NCBI RefSeq assembly: GCF_011947195.1
Contig: NZ_JAATVY010000015.1
Location: 93,670 to 157,669 of the forward strand
Source of the DNA: Planosporangium thailandense
Lineage (GTDB): Bacteria > Actinomycetota > Actinomycetes > Mycobacteriales > Micromonosporaceae
Direction of reading: 5' to 3'
Length of the DNA: 64,000 nt
Shown here: positions 44,795 to 54,556 of the stretch, piece after piece
Layout: the number at the start of each line of letters is the position of its first letter
Numbering within the stretch: the first letter of the stretch is position 1
Position numbers and translations under genes: made by a program
Notes under the pieces: generated by a model
Database searches by the model: none
What the model was told of the DNA's origin: nothing
The model's input: the letters and a program-made list of their open reading frames with translations, nothing else

Positions 44795-44800
44795 TAGCGT
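44795..44800 (+). promoter_or_regulatory. Possible -10 element for a leaderless phosphodiester-glycosidase transcript
   Basis: TAGCGT fits TANNNT and ends eight bases before the ATG at 44809. No Shine-Dalgarno sequence is present. No clear -35 is seen. Confidence 0.3.
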
Positions 44801-44808
44801 CGCCGATC

Positions 44809-47800
44809 ATGAACGACCATGACCTTCGGGCCGCGAGTGTCACACGTCGCGGGCTCATCTTCGGCGCTGTCGCCGCCGCCGGACTCGTCGCGACCGGCCG
44901 CGCCGCAGCCGCCAGCCCCGGCCGGCAGATCGGATCCGGACCGGGCGCCAACCCCCTCGGCCGCTCCGTCGCGGCTTCCGGGGATCCGCTCACCTTCGTC
45001 GTCCCGACGTACCAGACGGCCGTGCCCGGAGAGTCCGTCGAGGCCGGCCGGGTCGACCACCCCGTGGCACCGGGAATCGTGCTGACCTCGTTCGACACCT
45101 TCGGCCGTACCGGTTGGCTGCGGGTCCATGTCCTGAACGTCGACCTGGGCAACGAGTACGTGAGCGTGGACCTCGTCGCCGACAAGATCAGCGACCCCCG
45201 CGCGCTGTCGCGGGCGGCCGACGCGCAGCACGCCGTCGCCGCCGTCAACGGTGACTACTTCGACATCACCGAGACCTACGCGGCCGAAGGCCCGGAGATC
45301 CAGAACGGACAGCTGCGCAAGGCCACGAGCCAGTCGTCGACCGTCGCGGCGATCGGCGCCGACCGGGTCGCCCGGCTCGCCGACCTCGTGGTCACCGGTA
45401 CCGTCACGGTGGCCGGCACGCGGCGGCCGCTCGCCTCCCTCAACTCCATCACCGTGCCCACCGGCGGCATCGGCGTGTTCACCCCGCTGTGGGGCGCGGG
45501 CAACCGCACGCTCATCCAGGAGCCCGGCCCGTACACCGAACTGGTCGTCGCGGACGGCACGGTCACCGCGGTCAACCGCCAGCTCACCACGACGCCCGTA
45601 CCGGACAACGGCCTGATCGTCCTCGGCCAGGGCGCCGCGGCCGGCCAGCTCGCGGCCACCCGGCCCGGTGACGCCGTCACCGTGTCCTTCGCGCCGCAGA
45701 CCGACGCGAAGTCGCCCCTTCGCACGGCGCTGGGCAGCGGGTCGGTGCTGGTGCGAAACGGCGCGGCGATCGACTTCCCACCCAGCACCGGAAACGACAC
45801 GCCCAAGCCCCGTACGGCCATCGCCTGGCTGGACGGCGGGCACCGGTTGCTCCTGGTCGCCGTGGACGGGTCGGCCAACTTCTCCGCGGGCCTGAGCTTC
45901 GACGACATGGCGAAGCTCCTGGTCCGCCTGGGCGCCACCGACGCGTTCATGCTCGACGGCGGTGGCTCCACCGAACTGGTGGCGCGGCACCCCGGTGACA
46001 CCGGAGTCAGCGTCGTCAACACGCCGTCGGACGGCAACGAGCGACCCGTACCCAACGGCGTCGGCCTGTTCGCCCGGAAGGGCTCCGGGACCCTGCGCGG
46101 ACTCGACGTGCGCCCCCGGGCCGACCGGGTGGTCCCGGGGCTCACCGTGGATGTCACGGCCGCCGGCTACGACGAGACCTGGGCTCCGGCGGCGATCGGC
46201 ACGCACCCGGTCACCTGGACGGCCGACCCCGCCTCGTTGGGTACGGCGAGCGACGGCGTCTTCCATGCCAGGAAGCCGGGAGCGGGCCGGTTACGCGCCC
46301 GTTCCGGGTCCGCCTCGGGCGAGCACGACCTGCGGGTCATCGGCGACCTGCACCGGCTGGCCTTCACCGAGCGGGTGGTCACGATAGATCCGGGCGCGAC
46401 GGCGCGCGTACGGCTGACCGGGTACGACGCCGACGGGTTCGACGCCCCCGTGGTGCCCCGCGACGTGACGCTCGACTACGACCACTCGGTGATCGACGTC
46501 AGAGCCGAGTCCGACGGCAGCCTCACCATCGCCGGCGGCACGAACGCGGACGGCAAGGCCACCACCATCACGGCGACGGTCCGCTCGGTAACGGCGAAAC
46601 TGCCCGTGCTGGTCGGCCTGATCGACGTCCCGCTGGCCGAGTTCGAACCGAACGAGACCTGGACCGCGACCTCGGCGCGGGGCACCGCGTCGGTCGACTT
46701 CGTCGCGGCCCCGGACCGCCCGGGAGCCGGCGCGGGCAACCACTCCCTGCGCCTGACGTACGACTTCACCGGGCAGTCCAGCACCTCTGCGGCGTACGCG
46801 GTGGCGGGTCCCGCCCCGATCACCCTGCCCGCCGGGGCGAAGAAGCTCGCGCTGTGGGTCAAGGGTGACGGCCGGCAGCACTGGCTGCGCGCGCAGATGC
46901 GTTCCCAGGGCACCACCAACGTGCCGTTCACCTTCGCCCTCGCGGTCGACTGGACGGGTTGGCGGCGCGTCGTCGGCGACCTCCCCGCCGGCTTCTCCGA
47001 CCCCGTCACGCTGGAGCGCATCTACGTCGTCGAAACCTCACAGACGAACAAGAACGCCGGTCAGGTGGAGTTCGACGGGCTGGCCGCACAGGTCGGCCAG
47101 CAACAGCCGGGCGTCACGGAGCCGCCGCAGCCGGATCCCTACGTGGTCGAGCAGGGCGGGGTTCCGGGCGGCCGGTGGACGTTCGCCGTCCTGTCCGACC
47201 TGCACGTCAGCGCGGCGGCCGGCCTGAACTCCTTCTCGGGGCGGCAGGCGGCGATCGCCCTGGACCAGGCGGTCGCGAGCAGACCCGACTTCATCCTCAT
47301 CAACGGCGACTTCGTGGACAACAACAGCCCGGCAGACTTCGACCTGGCCAACGGGTTGCTGCGCGACCACGTCCCGAGCGACCTACCCGTCTACTGGACG
47401 CCGGGCAACCACGAGGCCGGACTGTCGGCGACCGGCGGGCTCGACGCCTTCCTCGCCAGGACCGGCCGGCCGAACCGGCAGGTCTTCGACCACAAGGGCA
47501 CCCGCTTCATCCTGCTGGACTCCCACACCGGCGACATGCGCACCTCCGACTGGGACCAGATTCCGCTGCTGCAGTCGGAGCTGGCGAAGGCGACGAAGGA
47601 TTCCTCGGTCACCGGCGTCGTGGTCTCCTTCCACCACCCGCTACAGGACCCGTCCGGGGCGGGCGCCTCGCAGCTGTCCGACCAGCTCGAAGCCGGACTC
47701 TTCAAGCGCTGGCTGGCCGACTTCCGGGAACGCTCCGGCAAGCCGGTCGCGCTGTTCACCGGTCACGCGCACACCGCGGCCGTCACGCGCGCCGACGGCG

Positions 47801-48288
47801 TACTCGAGGTCAGCACCCCGGCCGTGGGCAAGACCCCGTACAGCTCACCCGACCACGGCGGGTTCTTCGGCTGGATGCACGTCGGCGTCGATCCGCGACC
47901 CGCCCGCGTGAAGCCGGGACAGCCGAGCCCGGAGACCCGGGAGTGGCTGAAGGCCGAGAGCCGACCATTGATCGACGGGATCGAGCTGGCCGCGCCCGAC
48001 CGGCTCACGGTGGGCGCCTCGGCCGTGGTGTCCGCGACGGGCGTCACCAGCGAGTTCGGCCTGAAGTTCCCGCTGCGCTTCCCCGCCAGCGTCACCTGGA
48101 GCGGCGGCTCCGGGCTCGTGGTCGCGAACGCGGCGTCCGAGGTGAAGTCGGCCGGCAAGAGCTCGAAGACCCTGGCCGTACTCGATCTGACCAGCGGCCG
48201 GTTGACCGCGGTACGTCCCGGGACGGTCACCGTCACGGTCGCCTCGGGTGGTCTGACCGCGTCGGCCACCGTCACCCTCACCAGGTAG
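44809..48288 (+). CDS. Tat-exported phosphodiester glycosidase / metallophosphoesterase fusion
   Basis: The 1159-residue protein has a twin-arginine signal (VTRRGLIFGAVAAAGLVATG). The N-terminal part (about 60-425) matches the NAGPA-type phosphodiester glycosidase domain: AAVNGDYFDI near 147 and AFMLDGGGSTELV near 380. This fold removes sugars linked through phosphodiesters. Middle regions (about 425-780) look like Ig-like and carbohydrate-binding beta-domains. The C-terminal calcineurin-like phosphoesterase (about 790-1040) shows VLSDLHVSA (Asp797), LINGDFVDN, TPGNHE, SFHHPL and FTGHAHT, a complete dinuclear metal site. A last Ig-like domain follows. A role in breaking down teichoic-acid-type or glycosylphosphate polymers is inferred. 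Confidence 0.88.
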   Translation: MNDHDLRAASVTRRGLIFGAVAAAGLVATGRAAAASPGRQIGSGPGANPLGRSVAASGDPLTFVVPTYQTAVPGESVEAGRVDHPVAPGIVLTSFDTFGRTGWLRVHVLNVDLGNEYVSVDLVADKISDPRALSRAADAQHAVAAVNGDYFDITETYAAEGPEIQNGQLRKATSQSSTVAAIGADRVARLADLVVTGTVTVAGTRRPLASLNSITVPTGGIGVFTPLWGAGNRTLIQEPGPYTELVVADGTVTAVNRQLTTTPVPDNGLIVLGQGAAAGQLAATRPGDAVTVSFAPQTDAKSPLRTALGSGSVLVRNGAAIDFPPSTGNDTPKPRTAIAWLDGGHRLLLVAVDGSANFSAGLSFDDMAKLLVRLGATDAFMLDGGGSTELVARHPGDTGVSVVNTPSDGNERPVPNGVGLFARKGSGTLRGLDVRPRADRVVPGLTVDVTAAGYDETWAPAAIGTHPVTWTADPASLGTASDGVFHARKPGAGRLRARSGSASGEHDLRVIGDLHRLAFTERVVTIDPGATARVRLTGYDADGFDAPVVPRDVTLDYDHSVIDVRAESDGSLTIAGGTNADGKATTITATVRSVTAKLPVLVGLIDVPLAEFEPNETWTATSARGTASVDFVAAPDRPGAGAGNHSLRLTYDFTGQSSTSAAYAVAGPAPITLPAGAKKLALWVKGDGRQHWLRAQMRSQGTTNVPFTFALAVDWTGWRRVVGDLPAGFSDPVTLERIYVVETSQTNKNAGQVEFDGLAAQVGQQQPGVTEPPQPDPYVVEQGGVPGGRWTFAVLSDLHVSAAAGLNSFSGRQAAIALDQAVASRPDFILINGDFVDNNSPADFDLANGLLRDHVPSDLPVYWTPGNHEAGLSATGGLDAFLARTGRPNRQVFDHKGTRFILLDSHTGDMRTSDWDQIPLLQSELAKATKDSSVTGVVVSFHHPLQDPSGAGASQLSDQLEAGLFKRWLADFRERSGKPVALFTGHAHTAAVTRADGVLEVSTPAVGKTPYSSPDHGGFFGWMHVGVDPRPARVKPGQPSPETREWLKAESRPLIDGIELAAPDRLTVGASAVVSATGVTSEFGLKFPLRFPASVTWSGGSGLVVANAASEVKSAGKSSKTLAVLDLTSGRLTAVRPGTVTVTVASGGLTASATVTLTR

Positions 48289-48295
48289 GCGCGAA

Positions 48296-48333
48296 GCGGC
48301 TCCCGCCCCCACGTTTTCGGGGACGGGAGCCGC
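48296..48333. terminator. Strong bidirectional hairpin terminator
   Basis: GCGGCTCCCG pairs with CGGGAGCCGC, continued after one mismatch by CCCC/GGGG, around the eight-base loop ACGTTTTC. It sits between two convergent stops (48288 and 48345) and lacks a long U-tract, as is usual in actinomycetes. Confidence 0.8.
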
Positions 48334-48344
48334 GACCGTCGCTT

Positions 48345-49361
48345 TCAGAACGTGTACGGGACCTTGGTCCAGGTCAGCACCTGGGAGCCGGGGCCGTTGA
48401 CCGTGACCCGCAGGTAGTCCTTGGCGTTGCCGGAACCGTCCACGGTGACCCGCGTCAGGTTCGACACCGGCTTGCTGATGCCGTAGAAGGACAGCCACTT
48501 CGAACCGGCACCCAACGGGTTGTCGGTGTTGTAGACGTGGCTGTCGCCGTTGAACAGGTAGACCTGCCCACGGTACGCCGCCGACTCGCGGGCGATGGCC
48601 GCCACGATCGGCTGGAAGCCGTAGTAGTCGGTGAACGTCGGGTTGGACACCGTCGGGTCGAACATGTCGGCCTGCAGCATCAGTACCACGGCCCGTTGGT
48701 GCTCACGGCGGGCGTCGGCGAAGGTGTCGTGGATCTCCTGGATGGTCGCCGACGTACGGCTGAGCACCTCTGCCGTCTGCTCGGGGGTCGGCGCGGTGTT
48801 ACCGGTCCACGGCGCGAGGCTGTTGTTGCTGCCGACGACGTCGGCGGCGGCGAAGCCGACGCCGGCCCGCTGCCAACGCACGTTCTCCGGCACGCCGAGG
48901 TCGGCCTGCGACTGCACGGGCGCGCTGTGCCGGCCCAGGGTACGGCCGGGCTGCGGGAAGAACACCTGCCGGACCTCGGCCAGCCGCTCCAACGGGTTGT
49001 ATCCCCCGTTGTTGGCGCGGTGGCAGTCGGTCCACTCGTTGTCGCCCACGGTGTAGACCAGCGGGTCCTCGAACTGGTCGAAGTCGCTCCTGATCTGCTG
49101 GAAGTAGGTGTCGCTGCAGACGCTCGACCCGTCCTTGATGTCGCCGAGGTGGGTGACCCACTGTACGGCCGGGTCGGCGTTGATCTGCGCGACAGCCTTG
49201 GGGAAGTTGGCGATCGCGGTTGCGCCGTAAGGGATGTCGCCGATGACGGCGAAGGTGTAACCGGTGTCGGCCGACGCCGAGGCGGACGTGGTGATGGCGG
49301 AAAAGGACAGGGTCGCGGCCACGACGGACGAGGCCAGCGCAGCGAGATGTCGCCGCTTCAT
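48345..49361 (-). CDS. Secreted metallophosphoesterase
   Basis: The 338-residue protein has a signal peptide (MKRRHLAALASSVVAATLSFSA, shown in part). The phosphoesterase core shows AVIGDIPYG, THLGDIKDGS, VGDNEWTDC and a C-terminal FNGDSHVYN. The first motif has Ile instead of the usual His of DXH, a variation found in a subset of the calcineurin-like superfamily. It is expected to hydrolyse phosphate esters outside the cell. It converges on the phosphodiester glycosidase fusion across a terminator. Upstream lie a 22-base palindrome and a PHO-box-like element, hinting at phosphate control. The ATG follows AAGGAGAG. Confidence 0.85.
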   Translation of the reverse strand: MKRRHLAALASSVVAATLSFSAITTSASASADTGYTFAVIGDIPYGATAIANFPKAVAQINADPAVQWVTHLGDIKDGSSVCSDTYFQQIRSDFDQFEDPLVYTVGDNEWTDCHRANNGGYNPLERLAEVRQVFFPQPGRTLGRHSAPVQSQADLGVPENVRWQRAGVGFAAADVVGSNNSLAPWTGNTAPTPEQTAEVLSRTSATIQEIHDTFADARREHQRAVVLMLQADMFDPTVSNPTFTDYYGFQPIVAAIARESAAYRGQVYLFNGDSHVYNTDNPLGAGSKWLSFYGISKPVSNLTRVTVDGSGNAKDYLRVTVNGPGSQVLTWTKVPYTF

Positions 49362-49387
49362 GCGCTCTCCTTGTTGCGAGGTGCCGG

Positions 49388-49409
49388 TCGGCTGTCGTAC
49401 GACAGCCGA
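49388..49409. promoter_or_regulatory. Perfect 22-bp palindrome upstream of the metallophosphoesterase
   Basis: Arms TCGGCTGTCGT (49388-49398) and ACGACAGCCGA (49399-49409) are perfectly complementary with no spacer. The element lies 27 bases upstream of the start codon, so it could be a repressor operator or an RNA hairpin over the leader. Confidence 0.55.
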
Positions 49410-49468
49410 GTGGGATCTCGTCACAACCAAGTACCCGCGCCTGTCCGCTCGCATCCCGGCACATAGCC

Positions 49469-49490
49469 GGCGACCGACGCGCAGGTGAAC
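49469..49490 (-). promoter_or_regulatory. PHO-box-like element
   Basis: On the minus strand GTTCACCTGCG matches the 11-base PhoP direct-repeat unit known from Streptomyces at all degenerate positions; the following unit CGTCGGTCGCC matches at seven of eleven. It lies about 108 bases upstream of the metallophosphoesterase start. A single good unit is weak evidence. Confidence 0.3.
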
Positions 49491-49519
49491 AGTGACGTCG
49501 CGGCTGCCGGGCCGACGGA

Positions 49520-50131
49520 TCAGCGCAGCAGCCAGCCGTTGTCGACGGCGACCCGCACCGCTTCGGCCCGGGTGCGGGCTCCGGTCTTACCGATCGCCGA
49601 CGACAGATGGTTGCGGACCGTCCCTTCCGACAGGTGCAGGGCGCGCGCGATGTCGGCGACCGTGCCCCCGTCCCGCGCCGAGCGCAGTACGTCCGTCTCG
49701 CGGTCGGTCAACGGGGAGTCGCCCTGCGCCAGCGACTGCGCGGCCAGCACCGGATCGACCACCCGCAGCCCCTGGTGCACCCGGCGGACGGCATCGGCCA
49801 GTTGCCGGGCCGGCGTGTCCTTGACGACGAAGCCGCTCGCTCCGGCCGCCATCGCCTGCCGCAGGTAACCGGGCCGGCCGAAGGTGGTGACCATCAGGAC
49901 CCGGCAGCCGGGCACCTCGCGGTTCAGTTCCCGCGCGGCTGCCACCCCGTCCAGACCGGGCATCTCCACATCGAGCAGTGCCACGTCGGCCGCGTGCTCA
50001 CGGGCCGCGCCGACCACCTCGTCGCCGCGACCCACCTCGGCGACCACCGTCAGGTCCGGCTCCAGGTTGAGCAGCGCGGCCATCGCACCGCGTACCAGGG
50101 CCTGGTCATCGGCGAGCAGCAGTCGAATCAC
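49520..50131 (-). CDS. NarL/LuxR-type response regulator
   Basis: The 203-residue protein has a receiver (Asp8-Asp9, phospho-acceptor Asp54 in LLDVEMPG, Lys104 in VVKDTPA) and a C-terminal LuxR-type helix-turn-helix (LTDRETDVLRSARDGGTVADIARAL, LSEGTVRNHLSS; shown in parts). The GTG start overlaps the stop of the sensor kinase gene (GTGA). It probably controls the ABC exporter at the head of its operon, as in DesKR- and LiaRS-like systems. Confidence 0.93.
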   Translation of the reverse strand: MIRLLLADDQALVRGAMAALLNLEPDLTVVAEVGRGDEVVGAAREHAADVALLDVEMPGLDGVAAARELNREVPGCRVLMVTTFGRPGYLRQAMAAGASGFVVKDTPARQLADAVRRVHQGLRVVDPVLAAQSLAQGDSPLTDRETDVLRSARDGGTVADIARALHLSEGTVRNHLSSAIGKTGARTRAEAVRVAVDNGWLLR

Positions 50132-51237
50132 GAGGGCACCTCCACCCGTACCCGGAATCCCGGCTGGTCGTCGCGCCGGCCGGCGCTCAAGCTGGCGCCG
50201 AGCGCCTCGGCGCGCCGGCACAGCCCGGCCAGGCCCTGGCCGCCGGAGGCGACGGGGTCGGGGCCGACGCCGTCGTCGACGATCTCCACGCTGTCGGCGG
50301 TGAGCCGGACCTCGCAGCGGGTGGCCCGGCTGTGCCGGACGACGTTCGTGACCGCCTCGCGGATCGTCCAGGCGAACAGCTCCCGCAACCGGCTGGGCAC
50401 CTCGTCCGCGGCGCCGGGGAGTTCGGCGGTGACGTGCGCGGCCGCGAGCGCGGAGCGGGCAGCGGCGATCTCTCCCGGCAGGGAGACACCGCGTACCCCC
50501 AGGGCCGTCGCCCGCACGTCGGAGAGCGCGTCGCGGGCCAGCGCCTCCAGGTCGCGTAGCTCGGCGCGGGCCTTGTCGACATCCACGTCGAGCAGTCGCT
50601 GCGCGAGCTCCGCCTTGACCGTCACCACGGTCAGCGAGTGGCCGAGGATGTCGTGCAGGTCGGCGGCGATGCGGGCGCGCTCGTTCGCCACGGCGAGGGC
50701 CGCGAGCTCCTCCTGCGCCCGCAGGAGGCGGCGCTGCCGTTCGATCGCCAGCCGGATACCCCAGGCGGCCACCGAGCCGAGCAGCACCGCGAGCCCGTAG
50801 CTTCCGTCCTTCCAACCGGGCACCAGGTAGGGCAGGCCCGCGCCGACGACAGCCAGCACCGCCGCCACCGGTACCGCCTGCCGTCGCGGCAGGTAGACGA
50901 TCGCCATCGGCGCGACGTAGACCAGGCAGGCCAGGGCGTGGTGTCCGGCTCCCGGTACCTGCAGGACGGCGAGGACGAGCAGCGTGACCAGCGCCAGCCA
51001 GATCCTCCACACCATGCCCGGTTCAGGGTCCGCGGGCAGCGCGTGGCGGACGTGCCGCAGCAGCGTGAACGCGACGACGTACAGCACGGCGAACGCGGCC
51101 AGCGCCGCCAGCCCCACGTCACGTCGCCACCCGTCCGGCCGCGCCAGCAGCGCGGTCAGGTTCCCGTTGAGGAAGACCAGCCATACGGCAGCGGAGATCC
51201 ACCCGTAGCGGGGCCACCTGGCGTTGGCGTCGCTCAT
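50128..51237 (-). CDS. HisKA_3-type sensor kinase (DesK/NarX-like)
   Basis: The 369-residue protein has five or six membrane helices in residues 12-165, no separate sensor domain, and a dimerisation/phosphorylation helix with His195 in ARIAADLHDILGHSLT. The ATPase domain shows REAVTNVVRHS, VDDGVGPD and GGQGLAGLCRRAEALG. Kinases of this kind often detect membrane state or antimicrobial stress and control a linked ABC exporter. It lies 21 bases after the permease stop and overlaps the regulator gene. Confidence 0.93.
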   Translation of the reverse strand: MSDANARWPRYGWISAAVWLVFLNGNLTALLARPDGWRRDVGLAALAAFAVLYVVAFTLLRHVRHALPADPEPGMVWRIWLALVTLLVLAVLQVPGAGHHALACLVYVAPMAIVYLPRRQAVPVAAVLAVVGAGLPYLVPGWKDGSYGLAVLLGSVAAWGIRLAIERQRRLLRAQEELAALAVANERARIAADLHDILGHSLTVVTVKAELAQRLLDVDVDKARAELRDLEALARDALSDVRATALGVRGVSLPGEIAAARSALAAAHVTAELPGAADEVPSRLRELFAWTIREAVTNVVRHSRATRCEVRLTADSVEIVDDGVGPDPVASGGQGLAGLCRRAEALGASLSAGRRDDQPGFRVRVEVPS

Positions 51238-51258
51238 GGCGGGAACGGTACCGGTCGC

Positions 51259-52034
51259 TCAGACCCGGGCGGTGTCACGCCGGAACCGCCACATCGCGCC
51301 GACGGCGAACACGGAGGTCCAGACCGCCACGTTGAGTACGCCCAGCCACAGCGAACCGTCGTGGCTCAGCGGGTAGCGGGCGATCTCGCCGACCCCGTAC
51401 ACGGGGGTGAACTTCGCGATCGTCGCGAAGACGTGGCCGAGCTGGTCCACCGGCACGAACAGGCCACCCGCGAACGACAGCACGCCCAGGACCGGGCCGA
51501 GGATCTGCATGACGTTCTCGCTGGGCAGCAGGTACCCCATGAACAGGCCGAAGGCCGCGAAGACAAGCGCGCAGACCCAGGCCAGCAGACCGCACTCGAT
51601 CCACGCGTGGACGGGTAGCCGCGCGCCGATGGCCCCGCCCACCGCGAACGCGACGATCACCGAGACCAGCCCGATCGTCATCGCCAGCACGAGCTTGACG
51701 GCGATGTACGCCACCGGCCGCAACGGCGTGAGCCGCAGCTGTCGGCTCCAGCCGGCGGCACGCTCCACGGAGACCATCGCGCCGCCACTGGTGGTCGCGA
51801 GCATGGCCCCGTAGACGGCCATACTGACCATGATGTAGCCGGTGACGTTACCGGCCCCCACGCCGGTGCCGCGGTACTTGGCGTTGTTGCCGAACAGCAG
51901 CAACAGCACGGCCGGCATGACGAACGTGAAGATGACCGTGCGCCGGTTGCGCAGCATGCGACGCAGTTCCAGGCCGACCAGGGCGGGCGAGAAGCCCCCG
52001 AGCGGCGGCAGGGTGCGAGCGGGCGTGGCGGTGG

Positions 52035-52038
<4 letters not shown>
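51259..52038 (-). CDS. ABC-2-type transporter permease
   Basis: The 259-residue protein has six membrane segments with the ABC-2 features GLELRRMLRNRRTVIFTFVMP near the N-terminus and a final GGLFVPVDQLGHVFATIAKF loop before the last helix. It is the membrane partner of the upstream ATPase: the ATG overlaps that gene's stop by four bases. The likely substrate class is lipids, drugs or antimicrobial peptides, inferred from the linked sensor kinase and regulator. Confidence 0.92.
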
Positions 52039-52985
<947 letters not shown>

Positions 52986-53148
52986 GTTCTCATCCTGGCC
53001 AGCCGATGCCGTCCGTCGATCGTCCGCTCGTCACGTCCGCACCATGACATCTGTCAGGGGTGTGAGCGATCCCGCGGCCCGGTGAAACCACGATCACCCG
53101 GCCGGACCAGGGCGACGCGGGCGAAGAACATGTGGTCCACTGTGCGGC

Positions 53149-53748
53149 GTGCCTCCGACCGCGACACACCCGCCACCGCGCGGCGCCTCCATCCGCGTCG
53201 CCCGACTGGTGACCGAGGCCCTGTCGCCCGCCGTGCTGGTCGCGGCCATCTCGATAGCGGTCGCCTGGCACAGCCGCTCCCCGGTCTGGGGTGTGGTGAC
53301 CGCCGGCTTCGCCAGCGCGGTCCCCTTCCTGTACGTCCTGCGCGGGATCCGCCAGGGTCACTACGACGACCACCATGTCCGTGCCCGGGAGCGCCGCCCG
53401 CCGGTCATCCTCTTCGCCGGGGCGTCCGTGGTGGTCGGGCTCGTCGCGATGGCGGTGTTCCACGCGCCGCGCGACCTCGTCGCGCTGGTGGTGGCCATGC
53501 TGGCCGGTCTGGCGCTGGCGCTGGCGGTCACGGTGGTCTGGAAGGTCAGCTTTCACACCGCCGTGTCGGCCGGCACCGTCACCACCCTGGCGTTGGTGTT
53601 CGGCCCCTGGCTGTTGCTGTCCTGGCCCGTCGTCGCGCTCGTGGGGTGGTCACGGGTGCGGCTCGGCGACCACACCGTGGCCCAGACGGTCGTCGGCGCG
53701 GTCCTCGGCGCCGTCGCCGCCGGAGCGGTCTTCCCACTCGTACGCTGA
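53149..53748 (+). CDS. PAP2-like phosphatase-fold membrane protein
   Basis: The 199-residue protein has five or six membrane helices. KVSFHTAVSAG corresponds to the second PAP2 motif (catalytic His), and RVRLGDHTVAQTVVGAVLG to the third, though the usual Asp after the His is Gln. The first motif (KX6RP) is not evident. It may still act on lipid phosphates such as polyprenyl phosphate, or have lost catalysis. The GTG start has no strong ribosome site. It precedes the FtsX-type ABC block by 130 bases but may be transcribed separately. Confidence 0.75.
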   Translation: MPPTATHPPPRGASIRVARLVTEALSPAVLVAAISIAVAWHSRSPVWGVVTAGFASAVPFLYVLRGIRQGHYDDHHVRARERRPPVILFAGASVVVGLVAMAVFHAPRDLVALVVAMLAGLALALAVTVVWKVSFHTAVSAGTVTTLALVFGPWLLLSWPVVALVGWSRVRLGDHTVAQTVVGAVLGAVAAGAVFPLVR

Positions 53749-53878
53749 TCCCCCGCGCCCGTCGCCCTGCTGACCGACGCAGGATCATCCGAACGAGGGG
53801 GTGATCCGATATACGTGTCGATGTGAGACTTGTACTCATGATCGATGTCCCGCCCGCCGCGATCAGGATCGAGAGATC

Positions 53879-54556
53879 GTGACGACCCTCGTTGTGGACG
53901 GGCTGACGGCGGGGTACGCCGCCGGCGCGCCGGTGCTGCGCGACGTGTCGGTACGGGTCGAGCCGGGACGGGTCCTGGCCGTCACGGGACCGTCCGGGGC
54001 CGGCAAGACCACGCTGCTCCGCGCGATGGCCGGGCTGTTGCGGCCCGAGCACGGCACGGTGACCGTGGACGGCGCGCCGCTGCGCGACCGGGACCACGCC
54101 GTCGCCGCGCGGGTGGTGTTCATCCCGCAGGGCAACGGCCTCGCCGCGATCCTGACCGCCGCCGAGAACGTCCAGGTCGCCCTCATCGCGCAGGGTGCGA
54201 GCCCGACGGACGCCCGGCGCACCACTCTGGACGCACTGGACCGGCTGGGCCTCGCGGGCCAGGCCGACCAGCTCGTCGAGGAGCTGTCCGGCGGACAGCA
54301 GCAGCGCACGGCGACCGCCCGGGGGCTGGCCCTGCGCGGCGCCGTCCTGCTCGCCGACGAGATCACCAGTGAGCTGGACGCGCAGAACCGGCAGAAGGTG
54401 ATCGACCTGCTGCACGAGGAGGCCGCCCGGGGCGTCGCCGTCGTGATGGCCACCCACGACCCCGAGGCGGCCGCCAGCTGCGACGCCGAGCTGCATCTCG
54501 TGGACGGCCGCGCCGAACTGGTCCGCGGGTACGCCGACCTCCCGGCCGGCGCATGA
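53879..54556 (+). CDS. ABC ATPase (LolD/MacB-like), canonical
   Basis: The 225-residue ATPase has Walker A GPSGAGKT (37-44), Q-loop FIPQGNG, canonical signature LSGGQ (136-140), Walker B VLLADE (156-161) and switch His in MATHDPEA. It resembles ATPases of FtsX-type mechanotransmission exporters. The GTG at 53879 gives the standard first strand; an earlier in-frame GTG adds a Cys-rich, non-conserved stretch. Its stop overlaps the start of the first permease (ATGA). Confidence 0.93.
   Translation: MTTLVVDGLTAGYAAGAPVLRDVSVRVEPGRVLAVTGPSGAGKTTLLRAMAGLLRPEHGTVTVDGAPLRDRDHAVAARVVFIPQGNGLAAILTAAENVQVALIAQGASPTDARRTTLDALDRLGLAGQADQLVEELSGGQQQRTATARGLALRGAVLLADEITSELDAQNRQKVIDLLHEEAARGVAVVMATHDPEAAASCDAELHLVDGRAELVRGYADLPAGA

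Noticed and set aside
46959..49466. Open frame running through the end of the glycosidase fusion, the terminator and the opposite phosphoesterase
   Set aside because: It crosses a strong terminator and two well-supported genes; the composition is typical of a shadow frame.
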